This document shows, piece after piece, positions 1 to 9,961 of a stretch of 64,000 bases of DNA. The notes below the pieces were generated by a model that saw only the letters and a list, made by a program, of their open reading frames with translations, did not search any database and was not told the origin of the DNA. Origin of the DNA: JAHEGP01 sp963751595 (GTDB lineage: Bacteria; Pseudomonadota; Gammaproteobacteria; Pseudomonadales; JAHEGP01); contig CAVVVC010000001.1 of assembly GCA_963751595.1 (NCBI GenBank), forward strand, positions 186,001 through 250,000, in the 5' to 3' direction. The position numbers and the translations under genes are program-made. Numbering within the stretch: the stretch's first letter is position 1; every line of letters starts with the position of its first letter.

Positions 1-1
1 G

Positions 2-811
2 GAGAGTGATCATCTTGGAGAGGACTGGGCGCGCAGGGTACCTGAGTTTCCTGTTGATGGCGGCTGGGTCCGGGCCAGCCTCGAAGATGCCCAGGGCCGG
101 CTCAATATCAACACCCTGGCCCGAAAAGCGCGCAAAAGCGCCGCTGTCGGGGGACAGGCAGCGCGCTTTACCCCGGCGCAGCGGCGCTTTATTCGCCTGT
201 TGCAGACCTTTGAAAACCCGGGGCTGAGCCTGCCGGAGGCAATTGCGATTGCCGAAGCCGTCATCGATTGGCTGGATTCTGACGATGAGGTTACCGGCTA
301 TGGCGGCGCGGAAAAAGACTATTATCTTCGACTAGGGCAACCCTATCGTCCGGCAAACGGATACCTTGTCGACACCAGTGAATTGCGCCTGGTGCGTGGG
401 GTCACTCCGGAACTCTACCAGCGCCTGGAGTATTTTGTTGCAGCGCTCCACCCCGAAGCAGCCCTGAACATCAATACCGCGCCGGTGCCTGTCCTGCGGA
501 CCATCAACCGGCAGGACGAGTTACTGCCGCTGGACAACTACGCAGCGACCAGCCTGGCGCGCTGGCGCGAAGAGTACAAAGCGTTTGATTCCCTTGAAAG
601 TTTTCTGCTCCACGAGCAGGTGCTGGCATTACAGGCCGGGCAAAACGGCGTTGTTACTGAAGGCCTCGGCGTACGCAGCGATCTGTTTCTCCTGCGGGCG
701 GAAACGGAGGTCATGGGTCATTATCGATCCATCGTCAGCTTGCTTCAGCGCAACAGTGCCGGGGGGAGCGTGGTCAGGCGTTGGTCGCCAGGGGAGAGCG
801 CGGCAAGGTAG
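2..811 (+). CDS. gspK: Type II secretion minor pseudopilin GspK (5' partial)
   Basis: The frame is open from the first bases of the window, so the N-terminal prepilin leader lies upstream. GspK is the large minor pseudopilin that caps the periplasmic pseudopilus with GspI and GspJ. Visible family marks are the EDWA-type opening, the GRLNINTL stretch, the helical VIDWLDSDD segment and the ALNINTAPVPVL motif typical of the GspK SAM-like domains. It is followed 79 bases later by gspL, then gspM and gspN, the usual end of a gsp operon, so gspC-J are expected upstream of the window. Identity is clear from motifs and gene order; only the start is missing. Confidence 0.93.
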   Translation, partial: ESDHLGEDWARRVPEFPVDGGWVRASLEDAQGRLNINTLARKARKSAAVGGQAARFTPAQRRFIRLLQTFENPGLSLPEAIAIAEAVIDWLDSDDEVTGYGGAEKDYYLRLGQPYRPANGYLVDTSELRLVRGVTPELYQRLEYFVAALHPEAALNINTAPVPVLRTINRQDELLPLDNYAATSLARWREEYKAFDSLESFLLHEQVLALQAGQNGVVTEGLGVRSDLFLLRAETEVMGHYRSIVSLLQRNSAGGSVVRRWSPGESAAR

Positions 812-890
812 CGATTACCGCGACCTCGCAGGGCAGATAGACACCTGCCCTGCTAGACTAAAACCGAAGTCGATATGAGTATTCAGCAGC

Positions 891-2153
891 GTGTCAACCT
901 TGGTCTTCATTCGCACCTGTCCGGAAACTGGCTACCAGTGGTATTACCAGAGCCGGGAAAGCGGCAGCTTCTGGGTGTGCGGTGGCGGCAGCCCCGATGA
1001 TCTCCGACAAGAGCTCGGTGAGGATCATGGACGACTGTGCCTGATTCTGCCGGGTGAACGCATCGGTAGTCGGCGGGTAGCGTTTGTTGCCAGGGAAAGT
1101 CGTCATCTGCGCGAGGCCATTCCATTCCAACTCGAGGACGGCTTGCTGGGTGATGTCGAGGAGTTGCATTTCGCCTTTGGCAAGCAGGAAGATTCAACCG
1201 ACTCGCGGGGTAACGACGATGCACACGTCGCAGTGGCCTGGTGCAATCGCGAGTGGCTGAAACGCCAGCTTGCGCCGCTGCAGGCGCAGGGGCTAGAGCT
1301 TGGTCTGGCTATTGCCGAGCCGATGCTGCTGGGCCGCAATGGCGGGTGGGCACTGCACCTGGGCGACCATCTGATTGCCCACATCGCTGATGGTTACGGT
1401 TTTTCAATCGAACCCGAGCTGATGGTCACCGCCTTGGAATTGTTGCTGGAGCAAGCAGGCCCGCCGTCCAGGCTGCAGGTATCGGCGCCGACGGCAACAT
1501 TGCTGGATCAACTGCGATCGGCGTTACCACCCTCGTTGCGCAACGTGGCAGATTTTCACTGCCAGTCACTCCCCCAGCGATGGGACTTTCTGCAAGGTGA
1601 TACCCGGGGCCATGCCCGAGAAAACCGTGAAATAAATTTATTACAGGGAGAGCTCGCCCCGCGCCTGCCACTCCTGCGTTGGTGGCAGCAGTGGCGTGGA
1701 CTGGCGGCCATGTTGTTGTTGGCGGTCACAGCATGGAGCGTTGACGGCGTGCTGGAGATTCAGCAGTTAAAACGGCAGCAGGCTCTGGTACAGCAACAAC
1801 TGGAAACCGCGTTTCGCAGTGTGGTTCCCGAGGGTCTGCTGGTCGATGCCCGCCAGCAGTTGCGCAGCCACTTGCTTGCCCTCGATGCCGATACCCACTA
1901 CCGGGGGCCTGTGCAGTTTCTGGCAAGCATAGCACCGGCTTTACAAGAGGGTGCACCCGTCGAAATACGAGGCTTCTCCTACCATCGGGACGAGGGGGAA
2001 GTGCGACTCAACTGTCGTGCCGGTTCTTTCACGGCGATAGATCAGCTGGTGACTCGCTTGCAGCGAGAGGGTCTCAAGCCCGAGCTGGTTCACGCCAATG
2101 CCGATTCGGATGGGCAGCGAGCGCGCATACGCATAGGCTGGGGGCAAGGCTGA
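891..2153 (+). CDS. gspL: Type II secretion assembly platform protein GspL
   Basis: This 420-residue protein has the GspL layout: a cytoplasmic actin-like domain (about residues 1-255) that binds the GspE ATPase, one membrane segment around residues 268-288 (GLAAMLLLAVTAWSV), and a periplasmic ferredoxin-like domain that pairs with GspM. The start is a GTG at 891. An ATG at 875 lies in another frame and runs into a stop. It sits between gspK and gspM as in other gsp operons. Divergence is normal for this family, and position plus topology make the call firm. Confidence 0.9.
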   Translation: MSTLVFIRTCPETGYQWYYQSRESGSFWVCGGGSPDDLRQELGEDHGRLCLILPGERIGSRRVAFVARESRHLREAIPFQLEDGLLGDVEELHFAFGKQEDSTDSRGNDDAHVAVAWCNREWLKRQLAPLQAQGLELGLAIAEPMLLGRNGGWALHLGDHLIAHIADGYGFSIEPELMVTALELLLEQAGPPSRLQVSAPTATLLDQLRSALPPSLRNVADFHCQSLPQRWDFLQGDTRGHARENREINLLQGELAPRLPLLRWWQQWRGLAAMLLLAVTAWSVDGVLEIQQLKRQQALVQQQLETAFRSVVPEGLLVDARQQLRSHLLALDADTHYRGPVQFLASIAPALQEGAPVEIRGFSYHRDEGEVRLNCRAGSFTAIDQLVTRLQREGLKPELVHANADSDGQRARIRIGWGQG

Positions 2154-2236
2154 ATGGTGGCCTGTGGGGGAATCGAATGGAGCTGGTGGACTATCAACGG
2201 TCTGAGCGCCCCTTGGCAGCGTAGCGGGCGAAGCTT

Positions 2237-2731
2237 ATGAAACGTTTTATTGCCCACAGTCAGGCGGCGTTTTTTCGGCTGGCGCGCCGGGATCAAATGG
2301 CGGTGTTGGCGCTGGTGTTCGCGATAACGTTATATGCCTGTGGTCTTCTGGTGTATGGCTTGCAGCAGCAGCGCGTCGTTCAGCAGCGTCAGCTGGCTAT
2401 TTCGTCCGAGGCCCTCGGGGAGGTGCAGCAGCTCGCTCGAAAGGTGCTGCTGTTACAGCGAAGCAGCGATGGCGTTAGCACCCTAGCGCCTAATTTAACC
2501 CAACTCATCGATACCACATTGAAAGCTAACGCCCTGCAATTGAGTGGCTTTCAGCCGGGCCGCGACGGTGGGATGCGCTTGCGCCTGGAGACGGCCGAAT
2601 ATGATCGCGTATTGCACTGGCTCCACGAGCTGGAAACTGTCCACGGCATCCAGATTGCTGAGCTCTCCTTGTTGCCCACGGGCGATACCGGCCGGGTCTC
2701 GGTCCAGGTTCAGTTGGCGGGCGAGCCATGA
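2237..2731 (+). CDS. gspM: Type II secretion protein GspM
   Basis: The product is a small 164-residue bitopic protein. It has a short cytoplasmic N-terminus, a membrane segment near residues 26-44 (VLALVFAITLYACGLLVYG) and a periplasmic ferredoxin-like domain. The MAVLALV lead-in after an RRDQ stretch and the size are typical of GspM, which dimerises with GspL in the inner-membrane platform. Its stop codon overlaps the gspN start as ATGA, implying coupled translation. Sequence conservation in GspM is low, so the call rests mainly on topology and its place between gspL and gspN. Confidence 0.85.
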   Translation: MKRFIAHSQAAFFRLARRDQMAVLALVFAITLYACGLLVYGLQQQRVVQQRQLAISSEALGEVQQLARKVLLLQRSSDGVSTLAPNLTQLIDTTLKANALQLSGFQPGRDGGMRLRLETAEYDRVLHWLHELETVHGIQIAELSLLPTGDTGRVSVQVQLAGEP

Positions 2732-3501
2732 TTTCTAACGCCCACAGGCGTCTTTTACCGGTTGTCTGCTTGCTCTCGCTGGCTGTCTGTATTTTGGTTC
2801 AGGCGCCAGCACAACTGCTCTACGTAGCGGCCAAAGCCAGGCTGCCGGAGCTAAAGGCCTCCGCCGTCAATGGTTCAGCCTGGCGGGGTGCTGCCTTTGG
2901 ACTTGTGGCTCCCCTGGCCGGGCAGGCGATGGGTATTGATAAGCTTGAATGGGTGCTGAGGCCATCGTCATTGCTCCGGTTGCGACCGGCCATCGACTTC
3001 GAGGCGATGCACGGAGGACAGACTTTTACCGGGCGTTTTCAAATCGGTGCCCGTGCTGACTGGTCATTGCTGCAGACTGAGCTTCGGTTGCCCGTTGCCA
3101 GTTTCGAGTCCGCGACTGGTTCTTTACGGGGCGGAAATATGGATTTGCAGATCGATACATTGACCGTCAGGGATAACATCCTGGTCGACGTTTCCGGGCG
3201 CGCCTGGCTGCGCAACGTCACCCTGCAGTTGGCGGGCAGCTCGATATTGCTGCCTGACATAACGGCCGACCTGGAGCCCACGGGGAGTGGCGATTTGCGC
3301 GCTGTTCTCAGCGGTTCTACTGCCGACCTGCTTGGGTTGACGGGTGAATTGCTGGTGAATCGCTTTGGCAAGTATCGACTGGAGACCGTGCTGGCCCTGG
3401 CGGAGAATACCGACGCTCGCCTGGGGCCGGCACTTTCCATGCTGGGGGAGCAACTGGGTAACAGGCAATACCGGCTGGTGTTTGCAGGCGGCGGATCATG
3501 A
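2728..3501 (+). CDS. gspN: Type II secretion protein GspN
   Basis: This 257-residue protein has an N-terminal membrane anchor (LLPVVCLLSLAVCILVQAPA) followed by a periplasmic domain resembling the T2SN family, with the early SAWRGAAFGL and LEWVLRPSSLL elements. GspN is an accessory component found at the end of some gsp operons and is dispensable in several systems. It overlaps gspM by four bases at the front and apbE by four bases at the end, so the whole block is probably one transcript. Confidence 0.85.
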   Translation: MISNAHRRLLPVVCLLSLAVCILVQAPAQLLYVAAKARLPELKASAVNGSAWRGAAFGLVAPLAGQAMGIDKLEWVLRPSSLLRLRPAIDFEAMHGGQTFTGRFQIGARADWSLLQTELRLPVASFESATGSLRGGNMDLQIDTLTVRDNILVDVSGRAWLRNVTLQLAGSSILLPDITADLEPTGSGDLRAVLSGSTADLLGLTGELLVNRFGKYRLETVLALAENTDARLGPALSMLGEQLGNRQYRLVFAGGGS

Positions 3502-4478
3502 GGCTACGACTGCGGCCGTGCTGGGCGCTTTGCCTCTGGCTGGGAGCCTGCAGCATGGCGAGCGCTGACTGGCACACCCAGTCTCGAGCGATCATGGGCA
3601 CCGAGGTGACCGTCACGCTTTGGCACGGCAACGCCGGTCGAGGGGAGCAGGCTATCGCCGCGGTGATGGCATTGATGGAGGATATCGAAGACCGCTGGAA
3701 CCCGGAGGCGAAGGGCAGCGAACTGTATCGGGTCAACCAGTTGGCGGCGAATCGCGCGGTTGAAATCTCTGAGGAATTGTCCGAAGTGGTGGCAAAAGCA
3801 CTGGCGTTCAGCCGTCGCACCCACGGTGTATTCGATATCAGCTTTGCCTCGGTGGGGCGCTACTATGACTATCGCAAGGGCATAGCGCCGAAGCCAGCCG
3901 AGCTGGGCGGCGCGATGGATGCTTTGGACTACCGCTTGCTGCAACTCGATGAAACCACGCCGAGCCTGCGCTTTGGTCATTCCCGGATGAAAATTGACCT
4001 GGGCGGAATTGCAAAAGGCTACGCAGTGGATCGTGCCATCGAAATTCTGCAGCTGTACGGCGTTGAGCATGCATCCGTGAGCGCTGGTGGTGACACGCGC
4101 TTGCTGGGTGACCGGCGAGGGCGCCCATGGTTGGTCGGGATACGCAACCCGCGGAAAGAGGACGCCGTCGCGCTGCTACTGCCGCTTGAGGATATTGCGC
4201 TCTCGACCTCCGGCGACTACGAGCGCTATTTTATCGACGCCGAGACTGGCAGTCGGGTGCACCATATTATCAATCCCCGTACCGGAACCCCGGCCAGTGG
4301 AGTAATGAGTGCAAGTGTTATTGGCCCGCACGGTTTCGATACCGACCCACTGTCAACCACGGTACTCGTGCTCGGCGTCGAGCGGGGGCTGGCACTGATC
4401 AACTCTCTTGCCGAATACGACACGGTCATAGTCGACAGCGCCGGCGTGATCCACTACTCGGATGGCCTGATCGAATAG
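3498..4478 (+). CDS. apbE: FAD:protein FMN transferase ApbE, lipoprotein
   Basis: ApbE covalently attaches FMN from FAD to Thr/Ser of target proteins in the periplasm. The 326-residue product has the family motifs in order: IMGTEVTVTL near the start, KIDLGGIAKGYAVDRA mid-protein, STSGDYERYF, HHIINPRTGTPA and the metal-binding DPLSTTVLVLG near the C-terminus. The N-terminus has a lipobox-like LGAC, giving a lipid-anchored form. It starts inside the gspN stop codon (ATGA). No obvious flavinylation target (DxxSGAT-like) is encoded in the window. ApbE genes often travel with DUF4266, DUF3570 and thioredoxin genes, all present about 11 kb downstream, which suggests a functional link (inference from recalled gene neighbourhoods). 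Confidence 0.95.
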   Translation: MRLRLRPCWALCLWLGACSMASADWHTQSRAIMGTEVTVTLWHGNAGRGEQAIAAVMALMEDIEDRWNPEAKGSELYRVNQLAANRAVEISEELSEVVAKALAFSRRTHGVFDISFASVGRYYDYRKGIAPKPAELGGAMDALDYRLLQLDETTPSLRFGHSRMKIDLGGIAKGYAVDRAIEILQLYGVEHASVSAGGDTRLLGDRRGRPWLVGIRNPRKEDAVALLLPLEDIALSTSGDYERYFIDAETGSRVHHIINPRTGTPASGVMSASVIGPHGFDTDPLSTTVLVLGVERGLALINSLAEYDTVIVDSAGVIHYSDGLIE

Positions 4479-4689
4479 CTTACCCGCTGTCGGTTTTTCC
4501 TGCTCTCCTGGCCCGCGCCTGGTGTCTTTCCGCTCCGCAATTTTGTTGCGGGCCTAGCTCACATTGAAAGCTTGAAGGAGTCGTTGTTCAGGGCCATTGT
4601 CCGCCTGCACGCCCCGATGGAACTAACCGGCGCGGGTAATCGCAACTATTTTTTAGACAGTAGTAGCGTATTACCAACGCCGGTGGACA

Positions 4690-5232
4690 ATGGAAACGAC
4701 TATGCGATCCCATGTGCTTCAACTGATGCTGATAGCCATCTGCTTCTGTATCGATGTACCCGCCCGCGCGAGTAGTGGCGATTTGGTGGTTGACGCCGCC
4801 AGCCTCGAAAGCCTCAAGCAGGATGTTCTCGCGCTCAATCGCGACCTGCTGATTCTCGAGGAGGAGTTACTGTATCCGTCCGCCAGCCAGGTAGCAGTTT
4901 TTCTTTCCCTTGATGTGGGCACCTGGTTCGCATTGGACGCCGTTAAGCTCCTGATCGATGAAAAACTGGTCGCTAGCGAGCTCTATACCGAGCGCCAGCT
5001 CGACGCGTTGATGCGCGGTGGTATCCAACGCTTGTACCTCGGCAACTTAAAGGCGGGTGACCATGAAATCACCGCGTTTTTTACCGGTAAGGGCCCCCAG
5101 GGACGGAATTTCAAGACAGCCGCTACCATCACCGTCGACAAGCAGGCTGCACCGACACTGCTGGAATTGAGGATAGCGGATAGCCCTGCGCGGGAGCAGG
5201 CTGAGTTCAGCATCGTCGAGTGGGAGCTCTGA
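4690..5232 (+). CDS. Periplasmic protein of the ExbB/TPR cluster, unknown function
   Basis: This 180-residue protein has a signal peptide (LMLIAICFCIDVPARA, probable cleavage before SSG), an acidic helical stretch (LKQDVLALNRDLLILEEELL) that may form a short coiled coil, and a beta-rich C-terminal half (YLGNLKAGDHEITAFFTGKG) resembling an Ig-like or carbohydrate-binding sandwich. I do not recognise a named family. Its stop lies inside the start region of the next TPR gene, so it is co-expressed with the envelope cluster. A role as a periplasmic partner of the TPR proteins is inference. An alternative start at the ATG 12 bases downstream also leaves the signal peptide intact. Confidence 0.75.
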   Translation: METTMRSHVLQLMLIAICFCIDVPARASSGDLVVDAASLESLKQDVLALNRDLLILEEELLYPSASQVAVFLSLDVGTWFALDAVKLLIDEKLVASELYTERQLDALMRGGIQRLYLGNLKAGDHEITAFFTGKGPQGRNFKTAATITVDKQAAPTLLELRIADSPAREQAEFSIVEWEL

Positions 5233-5237
5233 TAATC

Positions 5238-7097
5238 GTGGCTTTTCAGGGTATCGGTTCTGTGCTTAGGTGGCGGTTCTGGTTCCAGGCACTGTGGCTA
5301 TGCCTGGTGCTGCCTGCTATGGCCACCCAGGCGCAGGAGCGGGCGGTACGAACTGTCGACGACCTGCGCTATGGGGTAGCGCTTTACGAATACTTCCAGC
5401 GCAACTATCTCGCTGCACTCAGCGAACTGCAGGTGGCCCAGGCGCTTGGCCAGCAGACAACTACCCGCGATTCGCGACTTCTACTGCAGGGGGCAATGAA
5501 CCTTGCCTTCGGCCTCGAGCAAAAGGCGATCAGGATTTTCGAGCAAGCGTCGATGGGTAGTGCTGTTCCCGCGGTTCGTGACGCCGCCTGGTTTTATCTT
5601 GCCCGACAGCAATACCGGCGGGGGGAGTGGTTGAAGGCCCGCAGCAGCCTGAAGCGGGTCTCGAGTGAACTGCCCGCTGAGCTCAACGACGAAGTGCAGG
5701 CGATCAGAGTCAACCTGGCGATCATGACGGGGGACTTGCCCGGTGCGGAAGTCGCATTGCGCGATGCCGCTGCAAACAGTGGCTGGATTCCTTACCTGTA
5801 CTACAACCTGGGTACGGCCCACATTCGTCAGGCGCGTTCGGTGACCGGCATCAACTTTCTCGATGGGCTGGCTGATCAGAAAATGGCTATTGCCGAGCAC
5901 CTGGCAATCCAGGACAAGGGGCTGACCGCGGCCGGCTTCAGTCTGATGCAGAGCCAGGATTACGACGCTGCTCTCAAGCGCTTTTCAAAAGTGCGGCTGA
6001 GCAGTCCCGTGGTTGAGCCAGCCCTGCTGGGTTACGGCTGGTCTGCGGCCCAAATGGGTGACTACCGCGTGGCACTCGGGCCATGGCGTTTGCTGGCAGG
6101 GCGCGCTCCGCTAAGGCCAGAGGTGCAAGAGGCGCTATTGGCCGTTCCCTACGCCGAAGAAAAACTCGGCTACCTCGCCAGGGCGCTGGATGCTCTCGAG
6201 ACGGCAGAAAAAACATTCTCCCGGGAACTTGCCAGGCTGGAAGAGCTGAAGCAGCAAGCCAGCCTGCAATCACTGGCTGTCAGCATGCGAGACAAAGCCT
6301 TGGATGACAGTGAAGAGTCGGTGCTGGACGCGCGCTGGCAGGGAATCATTGAACTGTTGAGTAGCGATGAAATTGCCGCTTTCAGCGAGGCATTCAATGA
6401 CCTCGGCCTGCTTGCCGATAGCCTGGCCAACTGGCAGCACAAAGTCGAAATCTACCAGCAACTGTTGGGACTGCGCAAACAACGTCGGGCAGCCCAACAG
6501 CAACGCTTTATGGTTAGCGACTATCCTGCCCGAATGGAGGGTCTGAAAGGTGAACGCAACCGGCTGCAAACCGAGCTGAGCACCGCAACGGACATGGCAT
6601 TGGTTCACCACTATGGGGAGCCTGATCTGCAGGCGCAGTGGTCGCGGGTCGAAAGCGCGGAAACTGCTTTGCACAGACTCCAGGCAGCCGGCCAGAGCTT
6701 TCCCCTGGAAGCCGAGCGATTGGCGCGATTCAGGGGCATATTGCAATGGCGAATCAGTGCGAACGCGACTGATTGGCGCTGGCAAACACGAAAACGCCTG
6801 GCTCAACTGGACGCCGAGATCACGGATCTGGAAGAGAACATCGCGCGGATACAACGACTGATTGCCCTGACACCAGACATTACGCCCTACGAGCGGCGGC
6901 TGGCAGCCCTCGCAGAGCGAACGCGACTGCAGCAACACGCGATAGACGCAGGTCAGGAAACCCTCCAGGTCGCCTTTCAGGCCGCGGTGGTCAGACAGAT
7001 CGAACGCCAGCAGGTGCGGCTGGCAAACTACCTGGGCCAGGCACAGCTGTCCAGGGCACGGTTGTACGACCAGGCTAGACAAGAGGCCCGGCGCTAG
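5238..7097 (+). CDS. Secreted tetratricopeptide-repeat protein (TPR 1)
   Basis: This roughly 619-residue exported protein has a signal peptide (LWLCLVLPAMATQAQ). The N-terminal half is alpha-alpha repeats of TPR type (YGVALYEYFQRNYLAALSEL; AWFYLARQQYRRGEWLKARS; YYNLGTAHIRQ). The C-terminal half is rich in Glu, Gln, Arg and Leu and likely a long coiled coil (LKGERNRLQTELS; LAQLDAEITDLEENIARIQRL). I prefer the GTG at 5238 because a GGGAG sits 11 bases before it; an in-frame GTG at 5220 has no such site. The stop overlaps the next start by one base. It is a candidate periplasmic spine protein of the cluster; the function is inferred from context. Confidence 0.8.
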   Translation: MAFQGIGSVLRWRFWFQALWLCLVLPAMATQAQERAVRTVDDLRYGVALYEYFQRNYLAALSELQVAQALGQQTTTRDSRLLLQGAMNLAFGLEQKAIRIFEQASMGSAVPAVRDAAWFYLARQQYRRGEWLKARSSLKRVSSELPAELNDEVQAIRVNLAIMTGDLPGAEVALRDAAANSGWIPYLYYNLGTAHIRQARSVTGINFLDGLADQKMAIAEHLAIQDKGLTAAGFSLMQSQDYDAALKRFSKVRLSSPVVEPALLGYGWSAAQMGDYRVALGPWRLLAGRAPLRPEVQEALLAVPYAEEKLGYLARALDALETAEKTFSRELARLEELKQQASLQSLAVSMRDKALDDSEESVLDARWQGIIELLSSDEIAAFSEAFNDLGLLADSLANWQHKVEIYQQLLGLRKQRRAAQQQRFMVSDYPARMEGLKGERNRLQTELSTATDMALVHHYGEPDLQAQWSRVESAETALHRLQAAGQSFPLEAERLARFRGILQWRISANATDWRWQTRKRLAQLDAEITDLEENIARIQRLIALTPDITPYERRLAALAERTRLQQHAIDAGQETLQVAFQAAVVRQIERQQVRLANYLGQAQLSRARLYDQARQEARR

Positions 7098-9961
7098 TGG
7101 AGCGGTCCAGAGTACCATTCCGCGGAGCTGCGTCTGCCGGGGCTTGTCTGATCGGTTTGGCGCTGGTATCTGCCTGTGCCAGCCCCGGACTGGAGAGGGG
7201 GCAGACCCTGGCGACTATCGGTCCGGCCGACTTACCTGTCGAGCGGGGCGTACTGCCGCAGGTTTCGGATGAACAGGTATTGCAGCAATATCGGGCTGTA
7301 ATGCGGCAGACACACAGTCCAGAGATTAGAGCCAGCGTAAAGCGGCGGCTCGCCGGGCTAGAGATGCAGCGCAGCGAGTTGCAACAGATCGCGTCCCAAT
7401 CGCCGGGGAGCTACCACGAAAAAGCCATCACACTGTACGAAGTCCTGCTGCGGGAAAATCCTCAAAGCAGTGACAACGACCGTATCCTCTATCAGCTCGC
7501 CAAGGCCCATGACCTGGATGGCAGAGTGGAGGAGTCGAGGGCCCTGCTCGCCCGTCTGATCAGGGAGTACCCCCAGTCGACATACCTCGCCGAAGCCCAG
7601 TTTCGAGTCGCTGAGATTGCCTTTAGTCAGCAGCGTTACGCCGCGGCCGAGGAGGCTTACTCTGGCGTTGTTGAATCACCCAGGGGTAGTAGCTACTCCG
7701 GTACGGCACGCTATATGCGGGGTTGGGCCCGCTTCAAACAGTCACACTACCAGGCGGCATTGGTCGACTTTGACGACGTGCTGAAGACGACCCTGCAAGG
7801 TGCCGACTCGCTGGATAAACTGTCCCGCGTCGATCGTGACCTGGTTGAAGATACGCTGCGAGTCATGAGTCTCGCGTTTTCGTATCTCGATGGCGCCGAA
7901 TCCATCGCCGATCGGGCATCCGCCGGGGGCTCAGGCAGCTATCAACACCTGCTCTATCTCGGCCTGGCAAAACTGTATCTCGAAAAAGAGCGGTATCGCG
8001 ACAGCGCCGATACCCTTGAGCATTACGTGGCAAACTTTCCCCGTTCGGCCCACGCGCCGGATTTCAGCGTGCAATTGATCGAGGTCTATAAACAGGGTGG
8101 TTTCCCCAGCGAGATACTACCTGCCAAGGAAGACTTTGTGCGCCGCTACGGCTTGAACAGCAGTTACTGGTCAAGCCGTGACGACGCCACCCAGCAACGA
8201 TTGCGCCCGTACCTTTATGAGTACCTGCAAGAGCTCGCGCAGTATTATCATGCCAGTGCGCAAGCCTTGCAGGCGCAGCATCTGGGGCAAGCGCGCAACT
8301 CGGCTGCGCCTGGCGAGCCACCGCGGGCAGAATCCCGACAAGCATTTATCGAAGCCAGCAACTGGTATGGAGAATTTGCCGAGACCTTTCCAGCAGACCC
8401 AAAGACGCCTGGTATGGTTTTCCTGATGGCTGAAAGCCTTTTTGAGGCACAGCATTTCTCCGCTGCGATCGCTGCCTACGAGCGGGTGGCCTACGCTGAA
8501 AACAGCGCCCCGGGTCAGGGTGCTGAGGCTGGCTATGCCGCTATCCTGGCTTACGAACACTACATCCGTGAGCTGAGCGAGGAGCGCCGGGATGAGTGGC
8601 AGATGCTTAAAATTCAAAGCGCGCTGCAGTTTGCCGAAATCTATTCCTCTGATGATCGCGCGCCTGCGGTACTGACTCGAACCGCAGAGGAAATGCTACG
8701 AATGGGCAATCCCGAGGAGGCTGTAGTTGCGGCTTCACTGGTCACTGGCTGGCAACCCGCAGTGGCTACGCCGCTTGCGTGTACGGCATGGCTGGTTCAG
8801 GGGCAGGGTAATTTCGAATTACAGAATTACGCGGGCGCCGAGCTGGCCTACAGCGGTGCATTGGAATTGATGCCGGCAACGGATGAACGGCGCAGGGGCA
8901 TCGTCGATCGACTGGCCGCCAGTATCTACCAGCAAGGCCAGGTGTATCTTGCCCGGGGTCATGGGGAGGCGGCCACCCATAGCTGGCTGCGGGTCGCATC
9001 GGTTGCGCCGGAGTCCAGCATCGCCCAAACCGCCAGCTATGATGCGGCCAATATGTTGATGGAGCTTGAGGACTGGGATAGAGCGGAGCAGGTTCTGCAA
9101 CAAACCCGCTCCCGTTACCCGAAGCATGAATATGCTGCATCCATAGCGGCAAAGCTGGTACACGTGCATCAACAGCAGGGCAACTGGTACGCGGCCGCCG
9201 AGGAATTGAGCGCGATCGCCGCTACCGACCAGGATGACGAGGTCAGGCGCAAGTCAGGCTTTATGGCGGCGGAGTTGTATCAGCAGGCGGGTGCCCATCG
9301 ACTGGCCATTGATCGCTACAGGCTTTACCTGGATACGTGGCCGGTACCCTTTGCCGTAGCGATGGAGTCACGCTATCAGTTGGCGCTACTGCAACAGGAA
9401 GTCGGTGACGAAGCCGGCCATCGCTACTGGCTGGAGCAGATTGTTCAGAGCCATGACACAGCTGGCGCTGATGCTGACGGACGCTCACTCTACCTGGCAG
9501 CAAAGGCGGCCACCGCGCTGGCTGAAAATTCCTACCGGCAGTTCCTGTCGACACCCATCTCACTGCCCCTGAACGCCAGTTTCAGCTTGAAAAGGCGTTT
9601 GATGCAATCAGCAATTGGAGATGCTGAAAAGGTTTTGAGCTACGGGCTTGGGGAATTTGTGACCCAGGCAAACTTCATGCTTGGCGACATATATGCAAGC
9701 CTGAGTGAAGAACTGATGGCGTCACCACGTCCGCCGGGCCTCGATGCCCTTGAGCTGGAACAATACGAAATGCTGCTGGAAGAGCAGGCTTACCCTTTCG
9801 AGGAAAAGGCTATCGACATTCATGAGTCCAATGCTCGACGCAGCTGGAATGGAAACTATGATCAATGGGTGGACTCCAGTATCGAAAGCCTGTCTAGATT
9901 GCTGCCGGCACGGTACGGAAAAAGTGAATTACTCGCGAGGTACGGGAATGAAATTTTCTAA
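7097..9961 (+). CDS. Large TPR outer-membrane-type lipoprotein (TPR 2)
   Basis: The product is a 954-residue lipoprotein with a clear lipobox (ALVSAC, the Cys near residue 27). Almost the whole mature chain is tandem TPR-like helical pairs, for example ILYQLAKAHDLDGRVEESRA, AQFRVAEIAFSQQRYAAAEE and LLYLGLAKLYLEKERYRDSA. It starts with GTG one base into the stop of TPR 1. Large TPR lipoproteins beside ExbB/ExbD genes recall the periplasmic TPR components of Myxococcus Agl-Glt machinery (recalled family knowledge; specific orthology not tested). The next gene overlaps its 3' end by 14 bases. Confidence 0.82.
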   Translation: MERSRVPFRGAASAGACLIGLALVSACASPGLERGQTLATIGPADLPVERGVLPQVSDEQVLQQYRAVMRQTHSPEIRASVKRRLAGLEMQRSELQQIASQSPGSYHEKAITLYEVLLRENPQSSDNDRILYQLAKAHDLDGRVEESRALLARLIREYPQSTYLAEAQFRVAEIAFSQQRYAAAEEAYSGVVESPRGSSYSGTARYMRGWARFKQSHYQAALVDFDDVLKTTLQGADSLDKLSRVDRDLVEDTLRVMSLAFSYLDGAESIADRASAGGSGSYQHLLYLGLAKLYLEKERYRDSADTLEHYVANFPRSAHAPDFSVQLIEVYKQGGFPSEILPAKEDFVRRYGLNSSYWSSRDDATQQRLRPYLYEYLQELAQYYHASAQALQAQHLGQARNSAAPGEPPRAESRQAFIEASNWYGEFAETFPADPKTPGMVFLMAESLFEAQHFSAAIAAYERVAYAENSAPGQGAEAGYAAILAYEHYIRELSEERRDEWQMLKIQSALQFAEIYSSDDRAPAVLTRTAEEMLRMGNPEEAVVAASLVTGWQPAVATPLACTAWLVQGQGNFELQNYAGAELAYSGALELMPATDERRRGIVDRLAASIYQQGQVYLARGHGEAATHSWLRVASVAPESSIAQTASYDAANMLMELEDWDRAEQVLQQTRSRYPKHEYAASIAAKLVHVHQQQGNWYAAAEELSAIAATDQDDEVRRKSGFMAAELYQQAGAHRLAIDRYRLYLDTWPVPFAVAMESRYQLALLQQEVGDEAGHRYWLEQIVQSHDTAGADADGRSLYLAAKAATALAENSYRQFLSTPISLPLNASFSLKRRLMQSAIGDAEKVLSYGLGEFVTQANFMLGDIYASLSEELMASPRPPGLDALELEQYEMLLEEQAYPFEEKAIDIHESNARRSWNGNYDQWVDSSIESLSRLLPARYGKSELLARYGNEIF